Below the pieces are notes generated by a model. That model was not told the origin of the DNA. It saw only the letters and a list, made by a program, of their open reading frames with translations, and ran no database searches. The position numbers were made by a program, and so were the translations under genes. Source: Cottoperca gobio (lineage: Eukaryota > Chordata > Actinopteri > Perciformes > Bovichtidae). From it: a DNA stretch of 64,000 bases. The stretch spans positions 12,401,019-12,465,018 of the forward strand of contig NC_041371.1 in the NCBI RefSeq assembly GCF_900634415.1, in the 5' to 3' direction. This document shows, one piece after another, positions 1 to 11,072 of this stretch. Every line of letters begins with the position of its first letter. The first letter of the stretch is position 1.

Positions 1-432
1 TACAAGTATTGATAGATAATGCTTTCAAATGTAGAATAACCAAAACAAAAATAACATAAAAGCAAACATTAGATTGCATCTACATCTACTATACATCATT
101 TAAGATGCGTTTTAATCCCCATCTCATTTAGAAAATATCTATTCATCAAATATCTATTCTACTAATTATATTACAAGAATCCAGTCACAGGAAATAGAAA
201 AATATCAAATATCACCAGTGATGATAAGAAAACATGACAACCTGAACGAGCAGAAATATTGCTATGGTAACCACCATTGTCCTTTGACATCAGCGAGTAT
301 CATCCCCCTGGTGCTCTTATTGGCTGTCCTGACGCCCCTGATGTTGCAGGGAAGAATCAGCACAGCCCAGAGGAAAGAGGGAGTGGGTAATTGGGGGTTG
401 TGTGGCAGGGAGGTTTAACTGTGTTGTTACTG
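1..432 (-). other. nyap2: nyap2 3' UTR and downstream flank
   Basis: This stretch follows the nyap2 stop codon on the minus strand and has no convincing coding frame. It is AT-rich towards the left edge. No minus-strand AATAAA was seen. An ATTAAA variant reads on the minus strand at about 111-116, roughly 320 nt past the stop, and could be the poly(A) signal. The 3' UTR end is therefore a guess, and the gene could extend left of the window. Confidence 0.4.
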
Positions 433-726
433 TCAGATGGCCGTGTCCCAGAATACGGTTTTCTGTGTAGGGTAAGGGGGAGGACGGATCTTTTTGGCCC
501 CGCTGCTTTTCCCCCAGCCTGGGAGGACAGATGCATTTTGTTGTTTGCACTGACTCCGCTCCTGGTGCCTGTCCTCGCTCCTGTCCGGAGGAGGAGGAGG
601 AGGCCTCTCCAAAGATCTCTGCAGGTATGGATGTTGTTTGGAGCGGATCTCCATGCAGAGGGTGCGTTTCCTCTCGATCTGCTCTAGCATGGTGCTGTCT
701 CCACAGATCCATGGCATCTGGGGCAT
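433..726 (-). CDS. nyap2: nyap2 exon 6 (terminal coding exon)
   Basis: This last coding exon encodes residues 1022-1118 of the joined protein. It starts after a CTACCATTCAG acceptor (AG at 728-727) in phase 0, matching the phase left by exon 5. It reads MPQMPWICGDSTMLEQIERK, passes a proline run, a CKQ segment and KKIRPPPYP, and ends VFWDTAI then TGA at 435-433. The WDTAI end and the CKQ...LP.W segment are shared by NYAP1 and NYAP2, so this is the family C-terminus and the gene is complete at this end. No known enzymatic activity belongs to this part. Confidence 0.9.
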   Translation of the reverse strand: MPQMPWICGDSTMLEQIERKRTLCMEIRSKQHPYLQRSLERPPPPPPDRSEDRHQERSQCKQQNASVLPGWGKSSGAKKIRPPPYPTQKTVFWDTAI

Positions 727-1194
727 CTGAATGGTAGAATCAATGCATTAAGTGAAGCGAATACAGCTTGACTTCAAAGTAAGTTGCACACTTTAAAGGC
801 CCTAAAAATGGCTCTTCAGTGTTGAATTATTAATGACTAAACAAGCAACATTCAAAGTAAAACAATAAAGAGTAATATACTATTTATTTATTAGTAGTTT
901 GATAAGATTTGAATGGCTTGAATGAACTTTTATTTTCTTGGGCATTTTGTCTTTATTTGAATGAGGACAGTGTAGAAATGGGGGGTGGGGGGGGCCACAA
1001 AAACCCAAGGCCGAAATCCAACCCAAGACGTTGCAATTGTATGACATCTAATGGCTAAATCCTGATTGGTGCACACAAGGACATCACATAACTTTTTTAT
1101 AGAACAATTCAAACCGGTAAGAGGGACACAGAGAAATAATACAGAAATGTCTGGTTAAAGATGTAAGTAAAGAAAAACAAGCAAATCTGCATAC
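727..1194 (-). other. nyap2: nyap2 intron 5
   Basis: A 468-bp intron with donor CAG|GTATGC at 1194-1193 and acceptor AG at 728-727. It contains a short G-rich run near 980-992. No other element was seen. Confidence 0.8.
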
Positions 1195-1298
1195 CTGACT
1201 TTGTTGTGTCTCTGCTGCTTTCCTTTGTGGAGTTCCCATTGGGGAGGGGTTAGCGGGCATAGAAGGTGAGCGGCCATACTTAGGTGGTGCTTTTAGAT
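1195..1298 (-). CDS. nyap2: nyap2 exon 5
   Basis: A 104-nt exon encoding residues 987-1021 (DLKAPPKYGRSPSMPANPS and onward to ETQQSQ). The acceptor is CCGCCCTTTGTAG (AG at 1300-1299) and the donor is CAG|GTATGC. It takes two bases for the split codon begun in exon 4 and leaves phase 0 for exon 6, so the frame closes exactly. The Pro/Ser-rich text is typical of the disordered NYAP body. The intron between this exon and exon 4 is only 116 bp (1299-1414). Confidence 0.85.
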
Positions 1299-1414
1299 CT
1301 ACAAAGGGCGGCGAAAGCACAAGTTTGGTCATAGGTAATAAAAATGCTTTTTGCCATAAAAGGTTATATGATCAATTCTAGATTATTTGATGTATTTGAG
1401 GTTTTAACCCTCAC

Positions 1415-2812
1415 CATTTCCTGTTCCCGTGGTCATTGGTGGGCTTCCAGACGATCTCCCGTGGTGAGTAGGTGTTGTTGTGGATGAATGCTGCCCTGAC
1501 ACTGTGCTGCCATTCCTTTCTTGTGCTTTTGATTGGTCCGTGCTGTGATTTGCTCTGATATCTCGTCTTGGCGTGCCATCTGATCTGTATCCTCGCTCTT
1601 TACTATCACACCTATACTCCATTGCAGAAGGGCTCTTGGTGCTTTTGACATCATAATGATGCTGCTCTGAGCCATTTGGACTTCTGTCTTTGCTGTCCCG
1701 TCTCATTTCGAGTCCAGTTTTGCTCAGATCTTTACTGTCCTGCCTAGGCAGAGGAGGAGGAAGGAGATCTACCCCGTTGTGGCAGCTCCTATCTCTCCCC
1801 TCATGCTTGGATTCAGAGCTGTAGCCAACCCTGTCCTTGCTATTGATGCTTCTGGATGTTTCTTGTCGGGGTAGGATCTCAGGTGGCTGGTCTATTCTAC
1901 CTTCATGTCTATGTTCCACGTCATTTCTCGCTCTCTCTTTGATATCCTGTGGGGGTAACAGATCCGGACGGTGGTCTTTGCTATCATGCCTATATTCTGC
2001 TCCAGTTCTAGCTCTGTCTTTGCTCTCTTGTCGGGGGAGAAGCTCAGGTGGCCTGTCTCTGCTTTCAGGCTTTGAGTCCACACCGTTCCTGGCTCTCTCT
2101 TTGCTATCCTGTCGTGGTAAGAGCTCAGGCGGCTGATCCAGCAGTCTCTCTTTGCTTTCATGTCTAGAGTCTACACCGTTTCTTGCTCTTTCCTTGCTTT
2201 CTTGTTTTGGTAACAGCTCAGGGGGCTGATCTAACAGTCTCTCTCTGTCTTTGCTGTCTTGTCTCAACAAAGAATCCATTGCATGTCCCCCGCCCCGATC
2301 TTTGCTGTCTCTCCTTAGCATCAGGTCACCATTGCTGAGCCCTCTGTCCTTGGAGTCTCTTCTTATCAATGGAATGGGCTCCACACTGCTGCAGCCTTGG
2401 TCCCTGCTATCCCTGCGGACAGGTGGGGCATCTCCAACGCTATAAGTACGGTCTTTACTGTTGCGTCTGTGTGGAAGTGGCTCTGCATTGCTGCTTCCTC
2501 TTTCTTTATCTTTATCTTTGTCTCTTTCTTTGTCTTTGTCTTTATCTCTGTCTTTCTGTCTGTCTTTGTCTTTTTGTCTGTCTTTGTCCTTGTCTTTTTG
2601 TCTGTCTTTGTCTCTGTCTTTTTCTTTGTCTCTGTCTTTGTCTCTGTCTTTGTCTCTGTCCTTGTCTCTGTCCTTGTCTTTGTCTCTGCGGTGAGAAGAC
2701 TCTTTGCTGTGGCGATCCTTGGAGTCTCGCTTGGACTCCTTGCTGTGACTGTGGCTGTGGCGCTCCTTGCCCTCACGCTTGGACTCGCTGTGTGACTTGC
2801 TTTTGGACTCAG
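1415..2812 (-). CDS. nyap2: nyap2 exon 4, expanded repeat-rich disordered region
   Basis: A 1398-nt exon encoding residues 521-986, between acceptor TTGTTTTACAG (AG at 2814-2813) and donor AATG|GTGAGG (GT at 1414-1413). The frame is open throughout and phases match both neighbours. The order is: a Ser/Lys/His-rich start (to about 562); a strictly alternating K/R-D/E/Q tract of 63 residues (563-625, DNA 2499-2687); then about 16 imperfect copies of R-x-[DE]-S-K-[DE]-R, several inside a 27-31-residue unit with PPELLPRQ and ARNGVDS blocks (about 664-895); then a Ser/Thr-rich tail ending TTGTGN. Family members have disordered sequence here, but I know of no mammalian counterpart to these repeats. 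Low-complexity DNA makes this the part most prone to length polymorphism or assembly error. Confidence 0.8.
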
Positions 2813-3462
2813 CTGTAAAACAACAGGAAACAACAATTTTAAAAGATAAACACTTAAATGGTTATAACATCCCACCATATTCTGCTGTAGTTTAGAATGC
2901 ATTGAAAATACTCAATAATGTATACATTTGAATTGTCAATTGCATATTTGATAGAAAAAATACAGAAAGAATACTCTTGTTTCAAGTTTCCGCACTACCA
3001 CCATATGTCCTCTAGGTGTCACTCACTACTTACTGAAGCAGTGACAGTAGATGACTGCTTTAGATGACTGGTGTAGATGGGTCAATATGTGGGCTAACAG
3101 GCATTATAATGGTGTTCATCGTGGTATATAATAATCATTCTCATTAATTGTTTTACATTTTTTTTCAGTTCAGTCAATTCAAATCACACATTTTTAGTTA
3201 ATATTGTATTTTCTTCACTGTACTTCCAGGATGTGTGCTTAAAAACTGGAATTGTATGTATGTCACTGATTCAACGCTCAATAAAGGCAAAAACAAAAAT
3301 GTGTGCATGATTGATTTCCATTCAGGCTGTGCCTGTATGTGCTTTTTATATGGACTTTAACATACAGTAGCATGCAAAGAAGTCCATTATCATGTGACGA
3401 TTAACCAGTTGTTAAATGGGTCAGACTAGCTGTTGCTGCCTCTATCGCCTCAGAAAGGAAGA

Positions 3463-3531
<69 letters not shown>

Positions 3532-5397
3532 TCAGTCCTTTAGCCCCAAGTGGCGCTTGTACACAGGTGTTTGGATAATACAATTAATGACAAAGACCTG
3601 TCAGCACAGGTCACCTTTGATGCATAGAAAGCATATGCATACTGTTTACAAATCATATGGGGCTAAAGAACAAACTACTGTCAAAGGGCTCATTGGTAAG
3701 ACATCACTGGGACTTCCTGGCACCTGAATGCACCCATTGACATTCTAACTATCACTTAATGTAAGACAGTAATTCCACAGATACAGTATATTGAGGACAG
3801 TGCAGGATTAAAAATAAATAAATAAATGTGAACCAATTGGCACATGTAGTCAAAAATAGCAAAAAAACATAAATTGTCTCAGCTTCCACTATACCCATCT
3901 GCACAGCAGCCACAGCTACCTGATTGGCTCAATCACGAGTGGAGTATGTGCTGATTGGACAGAAAAGAGAATCTGAAATCCTCTGATCAGGTGCAGATTT
4001 GAGTTCAGAGCCCTAGTTATTCCCATCAGGAGCTCATTGCTCAGTTTTACTGTAGACCGGCATGCCCTGAGCTGTGATTGGCTGCATTACCCATGGGGAG
4101 GGAATCTGCAAATAAGAAACAGGGATTTCTCCTCCTTCCACTGTTGCTATGTTGTAGTTGCTAAGAGCGTAGAGTAAGGATGGAAGTGTGGACTCTTTGT
4201 AGTTCTTTTGTGATTTATGTACAAAATACGCTTGAATACATTTCATACAGTTTTGGAGCATTTGATGAAGGGTTTTAGTTATATTTTTTAAATGATTTCA
4301 CATTGTACAGCTCAGCTATAGATGTCATGTCAAACCTCCCTCTAAATGATCAGATGCTCTATATTAATTTATTAGTGACCCTTTTCAAATAATGCATGAC
4401 ATGCCTCTACATGAACTACACTATCCTTCATGCATTTATGAAACACCCTCTTGATTATTTAGTTTGGTTTAATGGCATCAACCTTTTATTATTTTACAAT
4501 CATTTCAAAATATTCAGGTTTACCATGACTATTTTAACAAAAAAAATAAAAGGTTGCATTGTGCATGAGAAAGAGAACGTTAATTTGTAACTGACTGATA
4601 CTGCTGCTGGAACAAGACTTACCTTATGAAGCCATATAATAATGTGAGCATAAGTGGTTTGATGTTTTTACATCTTTTTTGGAAACTTTAAGCAACTTGC
4701 GTATTTATATTATTATGAGCAAGTAATGGTTGAAGTCTTGCGTGCGGCATGGCTATCTGTATTTAAACATGATGTTTACATATTTAAAAGTAATGCCGCC
4801 TTATGGCCTAATGCCATCAGTAGGTTTGAGGGACCTGCTGTCCGCTTTAGACTCTAATCCCATAAAATTAAATCATACGATCTGTATCAGACTTGGCTCG
4901 CTGGCCAGGCCTAGATTAAACAAATAGAGAGCGCCACAAACATCATGCATGGTACAGTAAAAGTGGTGCATTCTCTGCACAGCCTCCTAATTTAGCAGGG
5001 TTACACGTGTGAATCCAAAACAGGGATAAATTACACTGATTAGGGAACTCAAGACTACTTATTTTTTGCTACAGAGTTTACTGCAGACAAAGCATTTAGA
5101 CACTGACACGTCCATGTCGTCCATAAACACTCTGAGACGTTACTCCTGCTCTCCCGTTTGTTATTGTGAGACTTTGCATCTTCTCTCTAGTGGTGGTAGG
5201 GTTGCTTTCTCATTAACTCTCTTAACTAAGCCAGTCTCTCTTACGAAATGAGGATACTTTCATGCAGGGTAAGCTTTATGAAAGGAGATGCAGTTGTCTA
5301 TACTCTTCAAGAATGAAAGAGAAATACATAAATATGAGCTTGTGTTTGTGCTCTTTTCAGTTCCAAAATAAGGACACAAATGTGTGAAATGACTCAC
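2813..5397 (-). other. nyap2: nyap2 intron 3
   Basis: A 2.6-kb intron. It contains the (CA)32 microsatellite at 3464-3527 and several ATTGG (inverted CCAAT) sequences near 3921-4080. No conserved-looking exon or transposon was recognised in the rest. Confidence 0.75.
3464..3527. repeat. (CA)32 microsatellite
   Basis: Uninterrupted CA dinucleotides for 64 bp in nyap2 intron 3. Short Cys-Val and His-Thr frames across it are artefacts. Confidence 0.97.
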
Positions 5398-6462
5398 TCT
5401 CTCCAGGCTCTTTAGACTTCCTGCCACTGGCATTTTTCTTCAGCATGTTCCTGCCAGTTGTGAACAGGTTGGTTAGTTCGTCCAGTGGGCTGGTGGGAGT
5501 CCGTGAACGCCCTGTTGACACATTCTGCATAGAGCCATGGAGTCGGCCCACACCGTCTTGAGGTGGCGAGCCTTTGCCGTGAGGGGTGGCAGAGGCGCTC
5601 CGTGGCAGACCCCCGGGGAATGGCATTGGAGTGTCAAAGGGAGGTGTACGCATGAGGCTGAGAGGGGTGAGACAGCGGCCCATGCTGACCGGCGATGGGC
5701 AAGCAGAGTGGCTGCGCTGATAGGAGGAAGAGGAGGAGGATTTGTAGAGGGTACAGGGTAGTGGAGGTGCAGAGGAGCGGCCAGAGACGGTGAGGGTCGG
5801 GGTGGCAGTGAGCTCCCTGCGGATGTGAGCAGAGGAGGGTGGCTCGTTGGATGATGTTGGAGATTTACTGTAGGATTGGTTCTCCAGCATGGGCAATTTG
5901 GCTACATCTAGAGGGGTGAGGGGAGACTCGTCTGAGTTGGGCGAGCACTGGGCCGGCGCCGGTGGGAACACCAGCAGCGGAGGCCGATGGGTGAGTAAAT
6001 TGGGGAAGGGTGCAGGAATGTCACAGAGTGGAATGTTTCGAGGTGTCGAGCAGCGACTGAGAGGTTCGGGGTCATAGGGTGCCGGGGTGGGGCACGCGGA
6101 GCGGCATCCCACGGGGTCCGTGCGGTACTCCATGTCATCCAGAGCTGGGTACTTCATCTCCTCGTACACAGACTCTCCCGGCTCCTCATCCTCACTCTTC
6201 ACGGGTTCTCGTGCTCCGACATCAATCCCGCCCATCTCTATGTAGACAGGTTCATCTTCACAGTCGTCTGTAGGGCTCTCATCACTCTGTGGAGGCGAGT
6301 GGTCGCGTTCGCAGGGGGAGGTGACGTGGTGGAGGGGTCTGCAAGCCCCGCCGTGGCTCTTGATGAAGGACTCATCAAAGGAAACACTCAGTTGTGTGTT
6401 GGGGTTCCTCTTAGGTTTGGGTGGCGGCACCCTCCTGCAGTCCTCACTGCATCCGTGAGCTT
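5398..6462 (-). CDS. nyap2: nyap2 exon 3 with the two YxxM PI3K-binding motifs
   Basis: A 1065-nt exon encoding residues 166-521. It begins after TTCTTTAG (AG at 6464-6463) with the split codon from exon 2 and ends at donor GAGA|GTGAGT. Key parts are PPPKPKRNPNTQLSVSFDE (178-196); EPVYIEM with Tyr239 and ESVYEEM with Tyr265, both YxxM sites expected to bind PI3K p85 SH2 domains once phosphorylated; PFPNLLTHRPPLLVFPPAP; SPNSDESPLTPLDVAKLP; and SPLDELTNLFTTGRNMLKK. These blocks are characteristic of NYAP2 and shared more loosely with NYAP1 and the MYO16 tail. In the family, Fyn or another Src-family kinase phosphorylates the tyrosines downstream of contactins, activating PI3K and recruiting the WAVE1 complex. 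The donor has A at -1, and read-through would add about a dozen residues before a stop. Confidence 0.93.
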
Positions 6463-9400
6463 CTAAAGAATAGAGAGGAAGAAAGTTAAAGCACAAATCC
6501 ACTGGAAAGAATCACATTGACAAGCATTACCTGACAACAGAGAGTATATTGTATATTATTTGTTTTTGTCATTCTGACCCATGTTGCCCAATTACTCTTC
6601 TGTTGCAGCGTTCTGCACAGCTGTCATACGCAACGCAGTACTGAATTTGTCGAATATCTATTTTTGCGAGAATCCTTTATCATCAAGTGAATCATTATCA
6701 TTAATATATAGCCTACTGCAGTTTTGCGGTAGGCTGAGAGCAAAATCTTGAAAATTTGTGGGAATAGTTGAGGCATATGCATATTTATAGGTCACATATA
6801 CGGCAGTGGAGCAGTATGTGAGTATAGTATCTGGGTCACACACACTGTGAAACTTCTTTCTGATAGTGGTGACGTAGCATTGCAGTGTAAATGTCTTTAG
6901 ATGTGGTGCAGTGAGGCTATGGTACAGTGTTCACGTCAACTAGATACTACTGTACAATGCGGTCCTAATGCTAGTTTAGCCACAGTACCCAGCACTCTTT
7001 ACTACTGAGATGTTCGCGCAGTATTTCTAGGTCAGATACTGGGATGTTTGGTTAAGAGTGTCCCTTTCTCTGATAGGCAGGGGGATATAAGTGTAGTTAA
7101 GAGCCGGACCATGTCTGAAATCCTAAAACTGCAGATTTTACACCTTTAATAATTCAGATGCCAGATGGCCCAGACACACGCATACTTCCCGTAATTGTAT
7201 GACTCACCACCATCTTTATGTGCACACAAGCACGCACACAATGCACATGCCTACACATTCAGAGAAGGAAATTAGGGCATGCATGTACACATTTTATACG
7301 TATGTAAGTCAATCTTTCGTCTAACTGTGTAGGTGTCTGGATGTATAGTTTTGCAGAATATGTTGCAGGAAATTACGGTCACGGATATAGATAGATAGCT
7401 AGGCAGATAGATGGATAGATTAGAGTCCTTTATTTAAATTGAGAACATAACTAGAGCGAGTGCAATGAATGAAGTCAAGAAAATCCAGTAGGTGAAACAA
7501 AACTTTGAAAAGAAATATCCAAGTTGACGTTGATGATGCTGAGGAAACAGGTCTTTTGTTTCCATTGTCGCGTCATCACTGCCATTGCCATTACTAAGGT
7601 GTTTATAGAAGATAACAAAAATAAGATTTGGTTCAATCCAGATGTGTTCCCGGTATGTGTTGACCCGTCATGAGACTTCTGTACTCTCTCTCTCCCTTTC
7701 TTTGTGGGATTGTGTGCATATAGTAATAAGTAACTATGCCTCTTTTGATATACCAAATGCATTATTACAATAACAGGTTTGCACGGTGGATCTCGAGTTC
7801 TGCTTCAGCACTGATGATGAATCCGTCCCTCCAAACATCTCTTACTCCATGTCCCTTCTCTTCTCTCTGTTGCTCCCTCTTCTCCCCCTCCCCCTGCAGC
7901 GAATGTGTTTACCCGCAAACCCCCTCCCCCTCCCTCTCCTCCTGGGGAAAACGAATCTAGGTCAATCGCTCCTCCTGAATGAATTCTACTCGGACAAGCT
8001 CCTCCCCTTCCCGCTACAGCGCCAGCTACAGAGCACGCAACCCCCCCCCCCTCAGCCAGGGACACCCCCACACTCTCACTCTGATTGGCTCCGAAGCCTC
8101 AGACTTCAGCATCTCTCGAGCCCCATTGGCTGGAGCTGCTTAGTGATTCTGTGATTGGCTGGGCTGCAGGGGGTCTTGTTTCTGTGGGATGGTTGCCGTG
8201 GTGCCCAGGAAGATCTGTGTGCACATAGAGAGATCCCCACCAATCTGAGCCCGGCTGGGCGACTCCCTAAACATCATGTTGGCAACAAAGCATCCAAAGT
8301 GAAATGGAGTCAAAGCTTCCTGAAACCTCTAAATCTTTTTGCTCAGCACCTGACTCAAATACTAGTATTATAGCTTAAATATCAGTTTCATTTTGCAATG
8401 CTTGTTATTTTGTGTTTGTGCTCAGCACATGTACAGTTAGTAATACAACTGTTTAGCTGTGTGCATTTGCTCAGGCAGTGATTGTATCTGTGGCTCTAGG
8501 GAAACATTACTTTTGCTCAATTAATTCAGGTCCTATTCATTAAAGCTTTTCTTACACGGAGCTGATGTACTATAATCATGCCCTCTTTTTCATCCATGGC
8601 CAAACAGGCATATTGTGTTTGTTTATTTTGTTTCAGAAAATTGATTGAAATTTATTCAGCGTGCTCCCACTCAATCTTAATCAAGGCATCTCTACATTTT
8701 GGCATTGCCAGTTTTATCTGGAAGGAAAATTGTTTGGTCTTCATTGGTAATTTGCCTTGTACAAATATACAAGTAAGTCTTAAATGACAAGTCAAGACAC
8801 TTCTTATGTGCACTGAAAACAGCTTTGACAGCTGACTGTGTGGCCAATAACTTCCTATAGCCAGCACCATTTTCTAGGATGAAGTTACCGGAGCTTCAAC
8901 TTACTACACAGAGCGTGTTACTGTATTGATGATATCAGGACATTACTCTCAGCAATAGAAACTTGGACAGCATTCAAAGCCTGGGAAAGCTAATGAGTGA
9001 AGACATAGTGGATATATAACAACTGAAAACCAAAGATAAGCTAAAATGATTACATTTATAAATGTTAATATGTTTAAAATGTTAGACTGAAGACTTGTTA
9101 TGTCAAAACGCGTTACTTACTATCAGACTGCCAAACAATACCATGGACGTAAAAGTAAGCTGAACAATCATCATTTATTTTGCCTTGCTCGACTACTTGC
9201 CATATCCTTGAAAAGCACCTGTCTTTTTACGTCAACATCACTAACACCTAGTTTCTTGACCCAGTGCAGCACTCCCTTTTATTTCTTCCTTCTTTTGTTT
9301 TTTTTCTTCATTATAAATATTTTTCGCTGCTATGAACAATGAACATTTGCCATCTTCCTTTACTTCTCCAGAGTCTCTAAATAGCATGACCATTAAATTC

Positions 9401-10050
9401 CCGAATAAGCACAATCTGCCATGGCCTTAAAGTGCAGCTAACACAAAACACACAATGATGTAGGAGTCTATATTTTCCAAAGCCCAGAGGTTGGTAACAG
9501 CACAAAAAGTAATTAATATGCATCACATTATGATGATTTCACTCATGGCTCAACATGTTATTATACAATTCTGAGTCAGTATACGATCTAATTTATCTGT
9601 GGGTCAAGAGAAAATATGTGAACAACCTGCATATTTGTGTATCTGACAGTAACAGAAAGTGTACTTCATTAATCTGGAATATGTGTACATTGGTCCACAG
9701 TCATTCACACATACTATGGAAAGGTTTTATCTCACACAATAGGCAAACTGTGACGAGACTAGTCAGTGTAGAGCAGCACAAATCTTGTCAGACTCTTTTA
9801 AACATTCCTTCATATGTAGTTCATTGAACTGCAGGCTATCGCATCTTTATTACTATGTAGTGCACCCCAAATGTGTTAAGTATGGTTTAACTCTTTTTAC
9901 ATCAATTTGCCACAATGGTACTTCAAGTGAAGTGTGCAATGAATAGCTAGATGTCATGTCATTGTAGGAGAAACAATGTTGAGGAGGGCACTGCAGAGAA
10001 CAGCTATATATAGTGCAGCAGTTTTGGTGTGAAGTGCCACCACCACTCAC
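6463..10050 (-). other. nyap2: nyap2 intron 2
   Basis: A 3.6-kb intron. It contains a short GATA-type repeat near 7386-7418, a pyrimidine-rich C-run stretch at 7835-8060, and three ATTGGC sequences at 8084, 8125 and 8154. No exon is needed here because the phases of exons 2 and 3 join directly. Confidence 0.75.
8041..8160. promoter_or_regulatory. C-run followed by three clustered ATTGGC (inverted CCAAT) boxes
   Basis: A run of about 11 C is followed by ATTGGCT at 8084-8090, ATTGGCT at 8125-8131 and ATTGGCT at 8154-8160. This is the inverted CCAAT core recognised by NF-Y. Three copies within 80 bp is suggestive of an intronic promoter or enhancer. ATTGGCT is also frequent elsewhere in this window, so chance clustering is possible. 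Confidence 0.25.
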
Positions 10051-10367
10051 CGTCACATCTCTCCCCGTGGCAGGTGGACGTGGGACTGTGGTCCACAGCC
10101 TCAGACGACATGCTCAGCTTGGTGGCTGGATCCCTCCTGGGCTTAGGTGGGGGCTGTTTCCTAGAGGTCGGGCTTCCTACCTCCTCTTCTCCCCCGCCCC
10201 CACTATTCCCACCGCCGACAGAGTGGAGGGACTGGGATCGAACGGAGAAGCCCTGCCCACAGGCGAGGGCATGCGGGTGGGGCATAGGCATGCGTTCCTG
10301 GGGGTCCGGCATGGTAATGGAGCCCATGCGTAAGTGCTTGCCTTCAGTGGCAATGTCCTCACCTGTC
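10051..10367 (-). CDS. nyap2: nyap2 exon 2
   Basis: A 317-nt exon encoding residues 60-166. The acceptor is CTGTTTTAG (AG at 10369-10368) and the donor is GACG|GTGAGT. It reads TGEDIATEGKHLRMGSITM, then MPDPQERMP, FSVRSQSLHSVGGG, a Gly/Glu run, and SRKQPPPKPRRDPATKLS. The RMG..TMP.PQ, RSQSLHSVGG and PPPKP(R/K)RDP blocks are NYAP2 signatures. The first split codon (AG from exon 1 plus G) gives Arg60, so the join is exact. A 77-bp (CT)n tract on the transcribed strand lies 22 nt upstream of the acceptor. Confidence 0.92.
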
Positions 10368-10388
10368 CTAAAACAGAAAGAAAGGAAG

Positions 10389-10390
<2 letters not shown>

Positions 10391-10467
<77 letters not shown>
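10391..10467. repeat. (GA)n microsatellite beside the nyap2 exon 2 acceptor
   Basis: A 77-bp GA repeat with one GC interruption near the right end. On the nyap2 strand it is (CT)n, an extreme polypyrimidine tract just upstream of the exon 2 splice acceptor. Confidence 0.95.
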
Positions 10468-10948
10468 TTTAAATATGAATAATAAGAACATGACATCTGA
10501 TGCAAAATAATTAAACAATATCAAATGTACTAAATATAACATTAGTTTTCATTATTGGTGCTGAAAAAGAGGCATAACTCTTGACACTTCATCCCCTGCA
10601 AACTGTTCTTGTCAGGAGACAGTAAAAGCAACACACCCTGACATACAGAGTCATCATGGCATGTGCATGTGTATTTGCATTTCATGTAAGTGGCTCAAAT
10701 GATGAGAGCACTAAGTTAACAAAAACAGGAATGTTAGTGCCACAGAAAACAGGGTATCTTTTTATAGGGCAAAGCATTGATTTCAGTTTAACCCTGAATA
10801 TGACTGATGCCGCTCACACAAACACACACATATTGACACCATGGAAGTCCCTCCGCCTGTACACAATCAATCTCTATAAATGAATGATTGGCCTGAATGG
10901 ATTTTTAATGATGTCTGAGTTGTGTGTGGTAATAGGGGAAACAAAGGA

Positions 10949-10965
10949 TGTGTGTACGTGTGTTT

Positions 10966-10997
<32 letters not shown>

Positions 10998-11007
10998 GAG
11001 TGTGTGA

Positions 11008-11056
<49 letters not shown>

Positions 11057-11072
11057 TGTGTGTGTATGTGTG
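10949..11072. repeat. Imperfect (GT)n microsatellite
   Basis: About 120 bp of GT with TTTG, GAG and AGAGAG interruptions, inside nyap2 intron 1. Confidence 0.93.

Noticed and set aside
2366..2902. Open frames through the TCTTTG-rich part of nyap2 exon 4 on both strands (Thr-Lys-Glu, Ser-Leu, Val-Phe, Cys-Leu repeats)
   Set aside because: They are alternative frames of the low-complexity DNA. The real frame is fixed by splice phase and by continuity with the R-x-x-S repeat region.
7786..8154. 122-residue proline/leucine-rich plus-strand frame antisense to nyap2 intron 2
   Set aside because: It is a reading of a pyrimidine-rich C-run region. Parts of other frames look equally open and no protein family is recognisable.
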